From the NCBI GenBank assembly GCA_964465385.1, contig CAYXIM010000052.1, positions 1-13,341 of the forward strand: a DNA stretch of 13,341 nt, given 5' to 3'. How positions within the stretch are numbered: the stretch's first letter is position 1; each line of letters starts with the position of its first letter. A program made the translations under genes and the position numbers. The notes under the pieces are model-generated. The model had not been told where the DNA came from, searched no databases, and was given only the letters and a program-made list of their open reading frames with translations. Positions 7,754-13,341 of the stretch are shown one piece after another. The stretch comes from JAAYBY01 sp964465385. GTDB lineage: Bacteria > Bacillota > Clostridia > Saccharofermentanales > UBA5734.

Positions 7754-8232
7754 CAGTTGGCGTCCTCCTGCTCATCCGTTTCGGAAGGGCTGTCGGCTTG
7801 CGGGGCCTGATCCGCCGCTTCTTCTTGCAGCGTTTCATCGGCTTGCTCAACAGCCTGGTTCATCAGTGCTTCAGAAAGGATGCGCACATCGGAGGCATCC
7901 ATCGGTTCAGCAGCAATGGCGGCCGACCGCTCCAGTTCTTCACGAACTGTTTCGGCCAGCTCAGCCTGGGCCACAGCCTGTTCGGCTGCCAGGCGGGCTG
8001 CTTCCACCTCTGGTCGCAGGGGTATATGGGGCGAAGCCTGGCCTTGAACGCAGAAAATGCGGTCATCGCCCAGCTCTTCACTGGCCACCGTCACCAGGTT
8101 GGGTGATTCGGACTGGGTCAGGGGCAAGGCGCCGTCAACCAGCTGCCGGGCCCTCTTGGCAACCAAGATAGCCAGGGTATAGCGGTTTTCTGTTTTGGGC
8201 AGCAATGTTTCAAGGGGTGGGTTCACCAGCAT
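7753..8232 (-). CDS. rpoZ: RNA polymerase omega subunit with long acidic C-terminal extension
   Basis: Omega binds the beta' subunit and helps RNA polymerase assembly. Residues 1-62 match the family core: NPPLETLL, then RYTLAILVAKRARQLVDGA (17-35), then LVTVASEEL. The protein is 159 residues, whereas bacterial omegas are commonly about 60-110. Residues 63-159 form an extension that starts with an Ala/Glu-rich, probably helical stretch (74-108, possible coiled coil) and ends in a strongly acidic, low-complexity tail (QADSPSETDEQEDAN). The reading frame is open throughout and ends at the TGA shared with the glyS start, so this is not an obvious frameshift artefact. A GGAGGAGG site precedes the ATG. 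The position after gmk is the conserved one in Bacillota. The core call is secure; the role of the tail is unknown. Confidence 0.92.
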   Translation of the reverse strand: MLVNPPLETLLPKTENRYTLAILVAKRARQLVDGALPLTQSESPNLVTVASEELGDDRIFCVQGQASPHIPLRPEVEAARLAAEQAVAQAELAETVREELERSAAIAAEPMDASDVRILSEALMNQAVEQADETLQEEAADQAPQADSPSETDEQEDAN

Positions 8233-8256
8233 CTTATTCCTCCTCCATCTCCTGGC

Positions 8257-8889
8257 TCAGCGAGCCAGGATCTCGTCTTCTATGCCCGCCAAAAAAGGAT
8301 AGCGGCAGTGTTCAGCATCAACGATCTTTAAGATGCACCGCGCGGTTTCATCCAGGTCATCGTTGATCAACAAATACTGAAAGCGGTCAGCCATGGTGAT
8401 TTCATGGCGTGCTTTTTCCAGCCGCTTGTTCACCCGGTCTTCGCTTTCCGTTCCCCGTTTCAGGAGACGGTTGCGCAGCTCGGAAAAAGAAGGCGGCAAG
8501 ATAAACAGTGTAACACAATCCGGCATTTTTTGCATGACCTCCAAGGAGCCGGGAACAGTGATGTCCAGCAGCACATCCTCACCGCGGGCCACCGCTTCCA
8601 ACAGGGGTTTTTGAGGGGTCCCGTAATAATGGTCGCAGTAGCAGTCATGCTCTAAAATGTCACCTTGCGCCAGACGCGCGAGAAAGGCCTCCCGGCTGAC
8701 AAAGTGATAGTCCCGGCCGTCTTGTTCACCGGTCCGGGGGGGGCGGGTGGTCAGGCTGATCGAGTGGCGCATGCGGGGCCGAATGGCCAACACCGCTTCA
8801 ATCACGGAATCCTTGCCCACGCCGGACGGGCCCGACACACAGATCACCAGGCCCTTTTGGGGGCCCCTGCTTTTGGCTTGTGCTGTCAT
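8257..8889 (-). CDS. gmk: Guanylate kinase
   Basis: Guanylate kinase converts GMP and ATP to GDP and ADP, an essential step in GTP synthesis. The 210-residue protein begins its fold with the P-loop GPSGVGKDS (20-28), followed by the GMP-binding SLTTRPPRTGEQDGRDYHF (45-63), HYYGTP (88-93) and a lid region with RLLKRGTESEDRVNKRL (131-147). Two details differ from textbook sequences. Asp27 follows the P-loop Lys. The usual D-x-D/E-V-Q-G-A segment reads DITVPGS (109-115). The start is set at ATG 8889, 10 nt after AGGAGG (8900-8905). An in-frame TTG at 8895 would leave only 4 nt and would overlap the remA stop. It lies 2 nt after remA and 24 nt before rpoZ, in the Bacillota-typical order. Confidence 0.95.
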   Translation of the reverse strand: MTAQAKSRGPQKGLVICVSGPSGVGKDSVIEAVLAIRPRMRHSISLTTRPPRTGEQDGRDYHFVSREAFLARLAQGDILEHDCYCDHYYGTPQKPLLEAVARGEDVLLDITVPGSLEVMQKMPDCVTLFILPPSFSELRNRLLKRGTESEDRVNKRLEKARHEITMADRFQYLLINDDLDETARCILKIVDAEHCRYPFLAGIEDEILAR

Positions 8890-8891
8890 CG

Positions 8892-9158
8892 TCAACCACC
8901 CTCCTGAGCCTGATTCGCCACCGGCTGCTCGAGTTCGTCGGCTGCCAGGGCGGACAAGACCACATGGTCACTGTCCATGATCAGGACCGACCTGGTTTTG
9001 CGCCCAGACGTTGCATCGATCAGGCTGCCCCGGTCTCGCGCGTCCTGGATCATCCGTTTAACAGGCGATGCGTCGGGGCTGACGATGGCAATGATGCGGC
9101 TGGTGGAAACCAGGTTTTGAAAGCCAATTTTCATAAACGGTACGTTTTGTGCTGACAT
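8892..9158 (-). CDS. remA: RemA-like extracellular matrix regulatory protein (DUF370)
   Basis: RemA is a small DNA-binding protein that, in Bacillus subtilis, activates biofilm matrix and osmoprotection genes and assembles into ring-like oligomers on DNA. The 88-residue product carries the family blocks KIGFQNLVSTSRIIAIVSPD (10-29), SPVKRMIQDARDRGSLIDAT (31-50), GRKTRSVLIM and DSDHVVLSA. The last 18 residues or so (ELEQPVANQAQEGG) are a non-conserved tail. ATG 9158 is chosen because GGAG (9165-9168) lies 6 nt upstream. An in-frame GTG at 9170 overlaps that ribosome-binding site and cannot use it. The gene sits between yicC and gmk exactly as in Bacillus. Whether it controls a matrix in this organism is unknown, as no matrix genes are visible. 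Confidence 0.93.
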   Translation of the reverse strand: MSAQNVPFMKIGFQNLVSTSRIIAIVSPDASPVKRMIQDARDRGSLIDATSGRKTRSVLIMDSDHVVLSALAADELEQPVANQAQEGG

Positions 9159-9179
9159 AAGGGGCTCCACCTGCTGTGT

Positions 9180-10067
9180 TTATTCCAGATTCTGGATCTG
9201 CTCGCGAATGTTCTCGGCTTCACTTTTCATGGCCACAACCGTTTGCACCAGGCCCAGGTCGTTGGCCTTGGCGCCGATGGTGTTCATTTCACGGTTGATT
9301 TCCTGAAGGAGAAAATCAGCTTTTTTCCCCAGGGGCCCCGCCTGGTCAAGCAGCTCAACAAGCTGTTCCAGGTGGCTGCCCAGACGCACCAGTTCTTCAT
9401 CCACGGCGCTTTTATCGGCAAACAAGGCCACTTCCGCGGCCAGGCGCTCTGGGGAGAACAAGGCATCGGCCTGCTCGCCCAGCCAGTCGTCAATCCGGCT
9501 CTCCAGCCGTTTCCGATAGGCTTCAACCACGCGCGGGGCCTGTTCGTCCAAGGCCTCCAGGTGTTGAACCAGGGTCTTGATTTTGCTGCGGATATCTGTG
9601 AGCAGGTGTTCGCCTTCCTGGCGACGCATGGCGCAAAGCTGGTCCAAGGCCTGGTCCAGGGCACTGTAAAGCAGGTCCTGAACCGCTTCCAAAGGCAGGT
9701 CCTGGGCCTGCACCTGAAGCACATCGTTGAACTGGGCGATGCGCAGGGCCGTCAGGCCATCGGGCACATCAGCCTGTCGGGCAATCTGGCGGATGGCATC
9801 GGCGTAGGAACGGGCCAGCTGCTCGTCCGTACGGACCACAATATCTTGCGGGCCGGTGTGTTCAAAGCGGACAAACACATCCACCTTTCCCCGGTGAATA
9901 CATGCCTGGATGCGTTCTTTCAGGTTGTTTTCCAACGCTGCCAACAGGCGTGGCAGGCGCATGTTGACATCCCGGTATCGGCTGTTGACCGTTTTAATTT
10001 CAACCACCGCACAGCCCATGCTGTTGGCCGCTTCTCCCCGGCCGTAACCGGTCATGCTGGATCCCAT
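9180..10067 (-). CDS. yicC: YicC-family endoribonuclease (YloC)
   Basis: YicC/YloC proteins are conserved bacterial endoribonucleases; the E. coli member is linked to small-RNA degradation. The 295-residue product has the N-terminal hallmark SMTGYGRGE (4-12) and VEIKTVNSRYRDVNMRLP (22-39). A Gln/Leu-rich helical middle follows, then the C-terminal DUF1732 block GKKADFLLQEINREMNTIGA (247-266), KANDLGLVQTVVAMKSEAE and a final IREQIQNLE. ATG 10067 is the only plausible start in frame: the upstream AAAGGA is 12 nt away and GGGTGG only 3 nt away, so initiation may be modest. It is the first gene of the six-gene operon, about 32 nt downstream of the predicted transcription start, and remA follows after 21 nt. 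Confidence 0.94.
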   Translation of the reverse strand: MGSSMTGYGRGEAANSMGCAVVEIKTVNSRYRDVNMRLPRLLAALENNLKERIQACIHRGKVDVFVRFEHTGPQDIVVRTDEQLARSYADAIRQIARQADVPDGLTALRIAQFNDVLQVQAQDLPLEAVQDLLYSALDQALDQLCAMRRQEGEHLLTDIRSKIKTLVQHLEALDEQAPRVVEAYRKRLESRIDDWLGEQADALFSPERLAAEVALFADKSAVDEELVRLGSHLEQLVELLDQAGPLGKKADFLLQEINREMNTIGAKANDLGLVQTVVAMKSEAENIREQIQNLE

Positions 10068-10105
10068 AAACCACCCGCATCCTTTCTCGTGTCTACAGTC
10101 AACTG

Positions 10106-10134
10106 ATTATATAACAAGACCCGGGCAGGCGCAA
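10106..10134 (-). promoter_or_regulatory. Predicted promoter of the yicC-remA-gmk-rpoZ-glyS-ppdK operon
   Basis: On the minus strand a consensus -10 TATAAT (10106-10111) follows a -35 TTGCGC (10129-10134) at a 17-nt spacer. Transcription should start near 10099. It is the only good promoter seen in the 111-bp gap between lysR and yicC, and none is possible in the short gaps further down the operon. Promoters inside coding sequence were not searched exhaustively. Confidence 0.75.
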
Positions 10135-10178
10135 GAAAGCGGTGCCTTTAGCCGTCAAGCCGGCCCTGCTGGCAACCG

Positions 10179-11120
10179 TCACAGGGGGATGCCGATCAGC
10201 TCGCAAAAGACCTGCATGGCCCGGGTGATATACTTGCTGGTTTTGTGGTAAAGATACGTGTCCCGCCTGGCGCAGGGGCTGTCCAGTTTAAAGAAGCGGA
10301 CATCGGGGCCAGGCAGGGTTTTTTGAACCACCGTGTCGCTGATGAGCGTGGCACCCAGGCCCTGGCAGGCCATGTGGTAGGCCGTGGCCAGCTGGTCCAG
10401 CTCCAAAACAACCCCGGGCGAGATGCCCGCTTCCCCGAAGAGGCTGTCTGCCCGGTCTCGGGTGTCGTTGCCCGGCCGCAGCAGGACAAAAGGCAGCTGG
10501 GCAAACGCAGACAGGGGCAAGGCAACCGCTTGGTCGCCCTTGTGGGCATCACGCAAGATGTCTTGTGCGGTCAGCGCATGGCGACGGGTCACCGGATCGA
10601 TCAAGCGGGCGGCTGGCACGGCAAGAATCAACTGCTCACTGTAAAAGAGATGCCGCTTGTACACATGCTCATCCAGCAGGCAGTTTTCAACCAGGAGGTC
10701 CAGGTCGCCCACAAAGAGCTTCCTTTCAAGTGTTTTGGTGTTGGCTTCAATCAGGTTGACCGTGACCTGGGGGTATTGTGACATGAAACGGGTGATGTGT
10801 GGCGGCAGGATGTAGGCGGTGAAAAAATTGCTGGCGCCGATGGTCAGGTTGCCGGTTGCAAGCTCGCTTAATGCGTGGAGGTAATGCTGATAACCACTTT
10901 CAAGGTCCATGATGCGTTCGATGCAGCTGATGTAGGCCTGTCCACTTTCTGTCAACTGGATGGGGGTGGTGCTGCGATCAAAGAGCCTGGTGCCCAGCCG
11001 CTCCTCCACTTTCTTGATGGTCAGGCTGAGGGAAGGCTGGCTGATGAACAGCTTTTCCGCCGCCTTGGAAAAGCTTTTCTCCTTATAAACCTGATAGACA
11101 TAGGCTTTGTGGGTAAACAT
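10179..11120 (-). CDS. LysR-family transcriptional regulator
   Basis: This 313-residue protein has an N-terminal winged HTH and a C-terminal periplasmic-binding-like effector domain. The HTH is clear at residues 15-37 (SFSKAAEKLFISQPSLSLTIKK), followed by VEERLGTRLFDRSTTPIQLT (38-57). The effector domain begins near GNLTIGAS (90-97), with the later LATAYHMACQGLGATLISD region typical of the second subdomain. ATG 11120 is chosen because AGGAGG (11127-11132) lies 6 nt upstream. An in-frame upstream ATG at 11159 has no such site and would add 13 residues. The gene diverges from aspA, the classic LysR-target arrangement, so it probably controls aspA and itself in response to an unknown effector, perhaps aspartate or fumarate. 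That role is inferred from position only. Confidence 0.93.
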   Translation of the reverse strand: MFTHKAYVYQVYKEKSFSKAAEKLFISQPSLSLTIKKVEERLGTRLFDRSTTPIQLTESGQAYISCIERIMDLESGYQHYLHALSELATGNLTIGASNFFTAYILPPHITRFMSQYPQVTVNLIEANTKTLERKLFVGDLDLLVENCLLDEHVYKRHLFYSEQLILAVPAARLIDPVTRRHALTAQDILRDAHKGDQAVALPLSAFAQLPFVLLRPGNDTRDRADSLFGEAGISPGVVLELDQLATAYHMACQGLGATLISDTVVQKTLPGPDVRFFKLDSPCARRDTYLYHKTSKYITRAMQVFCELIGIPL

Positions 11121-11165
11121 GCTGGCCCTCCTGTGGGCGAACGCGTGACGGCAGGCCAAGGGACC

Positions 11166-11207
11166 CAGCCGCTTGTGGCTGCTGCTTTCAGGATAAAGAA
11201 GCGGCTG
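11166..11207. repeat. 9-bp inverted repeat in the lysR-aspA intergenic region
   Basis: CAGCCGCTT (11166-11174) and AAGCGGCTG (11199-11207) are perfect inverted repeats 24 nt apart. A second, overlapping inverted pair, TGCTTTC (11183-11189) and GAAAGCA (11211-11217), interleaves with it. Related pieces AGCCGCT and GCTGCTTT recur at 11267-11278 near the aspA promoter candidates. The pattern could be an operator for the LysR protein or alternative secondary structures in the lysR leader. Confidence 0.45.
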
Positions 11208-11237
11208 CTGGAAAGCAAGGACCGTGATAGCTTTTTG

Positions 11238-11294
11238 TTTATAGTTGTTATCCGATTATTTATATTAGCCGCTGCTTTTGAGCGCCTGTATACT
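11238..11294 (+). promoter_or_regulatory. Candidate aspA promoter(s)
   Basis: Two -10-like hexamers precede aspA. TATATT (11261-11266) has a 4/6 match to a -35, TTTATA (11238-11243), at 17 nt. TATACT (11289-11294) has no recognisable -35, which would suit activator-dependent transcription. The AT-rich block 11227-11266 also contains ATAGTTGTTAT (11241-11251), with ATA/TAT arms of the kind LysR proteins bind. I cannot choose between the two. Confidence 0.35.
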
Positions 11295-11346
11295 GGAGAC
11301 AGCCAGCTTGTCCCACATTCAAACAACAAAAAAGCAGGTGACAGCC

Positions 11347-12765
11347 ATGGATAAACCACAGCAACAGATCAGGCGCACAGAGCGCGATACCCTTGGTTTC
11401 AAAGACCTGCCGGCAGATGCCTACTATGGCATCCAGACCTTTCGTGCGGCAGAAAACTTCGATATCTCCGGCTTACAAACACACCCCGAACACATCCGCA
11501 GCCTGGTGCAAATCAAACAGGCGGCTGCCATGGTGCATGCCCAAACGGGCCGCCTGAACCAGCCCCTTGCCGCTGCCATCATCAGCGCCTGTGACGAAAT
11601 CCTGTCTGGCAAGTGGCACGAGCAATTTATCGTGGACCCCATCCAGGGCGGGGCAGGCACCTCCTTGAACATGAACGCCAACGAAGTCATCGCCAACCGC
11701 GCCAACGAGCTGCTGGGCGGGTCCCTGGGTGATTACACCCCGGTCAGCCCCAACGATCACGTCAACTGCGGGCAATCGACCAACGATGTTTTTCCTTCCA
11801 GCGGACGGATGGCGGCGCTGCGGCTTTTGAAGGCGGCGACCCGGGAACTGGTGCGGCTCAGGCAGGCCCTGGCTGGTCAAGCCAAGGCGTTCGATGCCGT
11901 GGTCAAGCTGGGCCGCACGCAGCTGCAAGATGCGGTACCCATCCGCCTTGGCCAGGTCTTCCAGGCCTACGCCTCGGCCATTCAACGAGACCTTGAACGC
12001 TTTGAAAGGGCCAAACATGAGATGCGAACGCTCAACCTGGGCGGCACCGTGATCGGCACCGGCCTCAACGCCGACACCGTCTACCAGCAGACCGTTGTTC
12101 AAACCCTTTCACGGATCAGTGGCCTTGAACTGGTGCAGGCCGGCGACCTGATCGATGCCACACAAAACGCCGATGCCTACAGCGTGGTGTCAGGCTGTCT
12201 CAAAAGCTGTGCGGTCAACCTGTCCAAACTGTCCAATGACTTGCGCCTGATGGCTTCAGGGCCACGTGCGGGCCTGGGAGAAATCAACCTGCCGACCAAA
12301 CAAAACGGTTCGTCTATCATTCCAGGCAAGGTCAACCCCGTCATCCCCGAACTGGTCAACCAGGTGGCTTTTGATGTCATCGGAAAAGACCTGACCATCA
12401 CCTTGGCCGCACAGGCAGGGCAGCTGGAGTTGAACGCCTTTGAGCCCATCCTGTTTGTGACCCTCTTCGAATCCATCGACCGGCTGACCCGTGCGGTGCG
12501 GGCCCTGGTTGACCACTGCATCCCGGGCATAACGGCCAATGCGGCCCATTGCCGGCAGCAGGTGGAAAACAGCCTGGGCCTGGTCACTGCCATCAGCCCC
12601 AGCATCGGTTACGACAAGGCTGCCGACCTGGCTGAAAAAGCCCTGCGGTCAGGGCTCTCGTTGCGGTCCTTGCTGGTGCGTGAGCAGGTGCTTTCTCAAG
12701 CGGCACTGGATCAACTGCTGGATGTGCACGCCATGACAAAGGCAGGGGGCGCTGAACCCCATTGA
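11347..12765 (+). CDS. aspA: Aspartate ammonia-lyase (aspartase)
   Basis: Aspartase converts L-aspartate to fumarate and ammonia reversibly. It feeds fumarate into anaerobic respiration or succinate formation, or supplies nitrogen. The 472-residue protein belongs to the fumarase/aspartase superfamily, with GGAGTSLNMNANEV (101-114), QSTND (143-147), LGRTQLQDAVP (188-198) and the flexible signature loop GSSIIPGKVNPVIPE (321-335), which carries the catalytic Ser region and Lys328/Asn330. NPVIPE followed by LVNQVAFDVIG and AGQLELNAFEP is the aspartase form; fumarases normally have NPTQ at this place. Ile replaces the usual Met in GSSIM. The ATG at 11347 follows AGGTGA at 4-5 nt and matches the family N-terminus (ERDTLG...AYYGIQTFRA). 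An upstream in-frame extension from 11278 lacks similarity. No asparaginase gene is adjacent. Confidence 0.94.
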   Translation: MDKPQQQIRRTERDTLGFKDLPADAYYGIQTFRAAENFDISGLQTHPEHIRSLVQIKQAAAMVHAQTGRLNQPLAAAIISACDEILSGKWHEQFIVDPIQGGAGTSLNMNANEVIANRANELLGGSLGDYTPVSPNDHVNCGQSTNDVFPSSGRMAALRLLKAATRELVRLRQALAGQAKAFDAVVKLGRTQLQDAVPIRLGQVFQAYASAIQRDLERFERAKHEMRTLNLGGTVIGTGLNADTVYQQTVVQTLSRISGLELVQAGDLIDATQNADAYSVVSGCLKSCAVNLSKLSNDLRLMASGPRAGLGEINLPTKQNGSSIIPGKVNPVIPELVNQVAFDVIGKDLTITLAAQAGQLELNAFEPILFVTLFESIDRLTRAVRALVDHCIPGITANAAHCRQQVENSLGLVTAISPSIGYDKAADLAEKALRSGLSLRSLLVREQVLSQAALDQLLDVHAMTKAGGAEPH

Positions 12766-12772
12766 ACGGACC

Positions 12773-13341
12773 TCAGCCGTGGCTGTTGACTGGCCAGGGG
12801 CGAAAAGACAGGTGGTCTGAAGCGACCAGCTGGTAGCGGGTGTCCCCCTTGGGGCCAGCCAGCGTCTGGCCGGGCAAAACGCCATGAATGTGCCCATAAA
12901 CACAGCAGTCCACCCGGTGATCTGCCATGAGGCAGGTGAAAGGGGTGCGCCTGCCCGTGGGGGCGAAGGGCGGGTAATGCATGGCCACCAGCAGCTTGTG
13001 GTGGCTTTGGCGGATCCGATCCGCCTCAAGCAGGGACCGCTCCAGCCGATCCACTTCCCGTCGAAACACCTTTTCATCGTCTGCCTCAAAGCCCGGGTCC
13101 CCGGGCAGCAGCCAGCCGCGGCTGCCGCAAACGATCCAGTCACCACAGGCCGGCACAGCCTGGTTTCTTAAAAACGTCAGGGAGCTGAACCCTTGCTCCT
13201 GGCAGAACCGGTTCATCTTGGTCACGGTGGTCCACCAGTAATCGTGGTTGCCCTGAATGAGGATCTTGTGGCCAGGCAGGCGATCCAGAAAAGCGAAATC
13301 CGGCAAGAGCTCTTCAAAGGTCATGGCCCAGGAAATATCGC
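12773..13341 (-). CDS. Calcineurin-like metallophosphoesterase, 5' end outside the window
   Basis: This predicted phosphohydrolase has a di-metal site made from conserved His, Asp and Asn residues. Visible motifs are GNHDYWW, GSRGWLLPGD, AMHYPP and the C-terminal YGHIHG, which together identify the family. The frame stays open to the window edge. The codons before the first visible ATG (13324) read DISWA, and family members have GDISWA at this place as the second metal-binding motif. The true start, with the first D-x-H motif, therefore lies to the right and ATG 13324 is internal. It resembles the stand-alone predicted phosphohydrolases of COG1768 type. The substrate is unknown, and no partner gene is visible. 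Its stop is 7 nt from the aspA stop on the opposite strand, with no terminator between them. Confidence 0.88.
   Translation of the reverse strand, partial: DISWAMTFEELLPDFAFLDRLPGHKILIQGNHDYWWTTVTKMNRFCQEQGFSSLTFLRNQAVPACGDWIVCGSRGWLLPGDPGFEADDEKVFRREVDRLERSLLEADRIRQSHHKLLVAMHYPPFAPTGRRTPFTCLMADHRVDCCVYGHIHGVLPGQTLAGPKGDTRYQLVASDHLSFRPWPVNSHG

Noticed and set aside
8736..8749. Run of eight G followed by further G tracts, a possible frameshift or G-quadruplex
   Set aside because: The gmk frame stays intact through it and encodes the conserved TRPPRTG segment, so there is no sign of a frameshift, and a codon-constrained G-run is weak evidence for a quadruplex.
9243..10106. Long open frame (287 codons) on the plus strand opposite yicC
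   Set aside because: It is a shadow of yicC codon usage: no recognisable domain, no ribosome-binding site, and yicC on the other strand has full-length family similarity.
10068..10178. Possible lysR terminator in the gap before yicC
   Set aside because: The gap has GC-rich short repeats but no hairpin followed by a T-run on the minus strand; lysR read-through towards yicC is possible but unproven.
12853..12871. GGCCAG/CTGGCC hairpin downstream of aspA, considered as a terminator
   Set aside because: Only 6 bp, lies inside the metallophosphoesterase coding sequence, and has no T-run on either strand.

Overview
The window looks like ordinary chromosomal DNA from an anaerobic member of the Bacillota, most likely Clostridia. 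The evidence is the RemA homologue, the single-chain (alpha2) glycyl-tRNA synthetase, the yicC-remA-gmk-rpoZ gene order (known in Bacillus as yloC-remA-gmk-rpoZ), strong AGGAGG ribosome-binding sites, and the pairing of pyruvate phosphate dikinase with a K+-dependent-type membrane pyrophosphatase. The genus cannot be fixed from the sequence alone. GC content is moderately high. I see no mobile element, CRISPR array, tRNA or prophage gene.

Layout. Positions 1-141 are the 3' flank of hppA. They hold a near-consensus sigma-A promoter (44-72, minus strand) that fires out of the left edge, possibly into a stable-RNA operon. hppA (142-2322, minus) has its own promoter (2388-2415) and a perfect 8-bp stem-loop in its leader. 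A 442-bp divergent region separates it from an AraC-family regulator (2765-3598, plus). A 12-bp bidirectional terminator (3638-3664) lies between that regulator and the convergent six-gene operon on the minus strand: yicC, remA, gmk, rpoZ, glyS, ppdK (10067 down to 3687). All gaps in this operon are at most 24 nt, and there is a good promoter at 10106-10134. Next comes a LysR-family regulator (10179-11120, minus), divergent from an aspartase gene aspA (11347-12765, plus). aspA runs tail to tail, 7 nt apart, into a metallophosphoesterase gene whose 5' end lies beyond the right edge.

How the genes work together. The long operon joins housekeeping functions: RNA turnover (YicC), a DNA-binding matrix regulator (RemA), GMP phosphorylation (Gmk), RNA polymerase omega, glycine-tRNA charging and the PEP/pyruvate/PPi node. 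PPDK and the membrane pyrophosphatase share the PPi pool: PPDK can use PPi to make ATP from PEP, and HppA can turn PPi into an ion gradient. Aspartase links aspartate to fumarate and ammonia, probably under control of the divergent LysR protein.

Novelty. No clearly new system is visible. The points most worth a second look are the roughly 97-residue acidic extension on RpoZ, the fusion of a glyS-ppdK block onto the gmk-rpoZ operon, the outward strong promoter at the left edge, the hppA leader stem-loop, the altered GMP-side motif in Gmk, and the inverted repeat in the lysR/aspA intergenic region.
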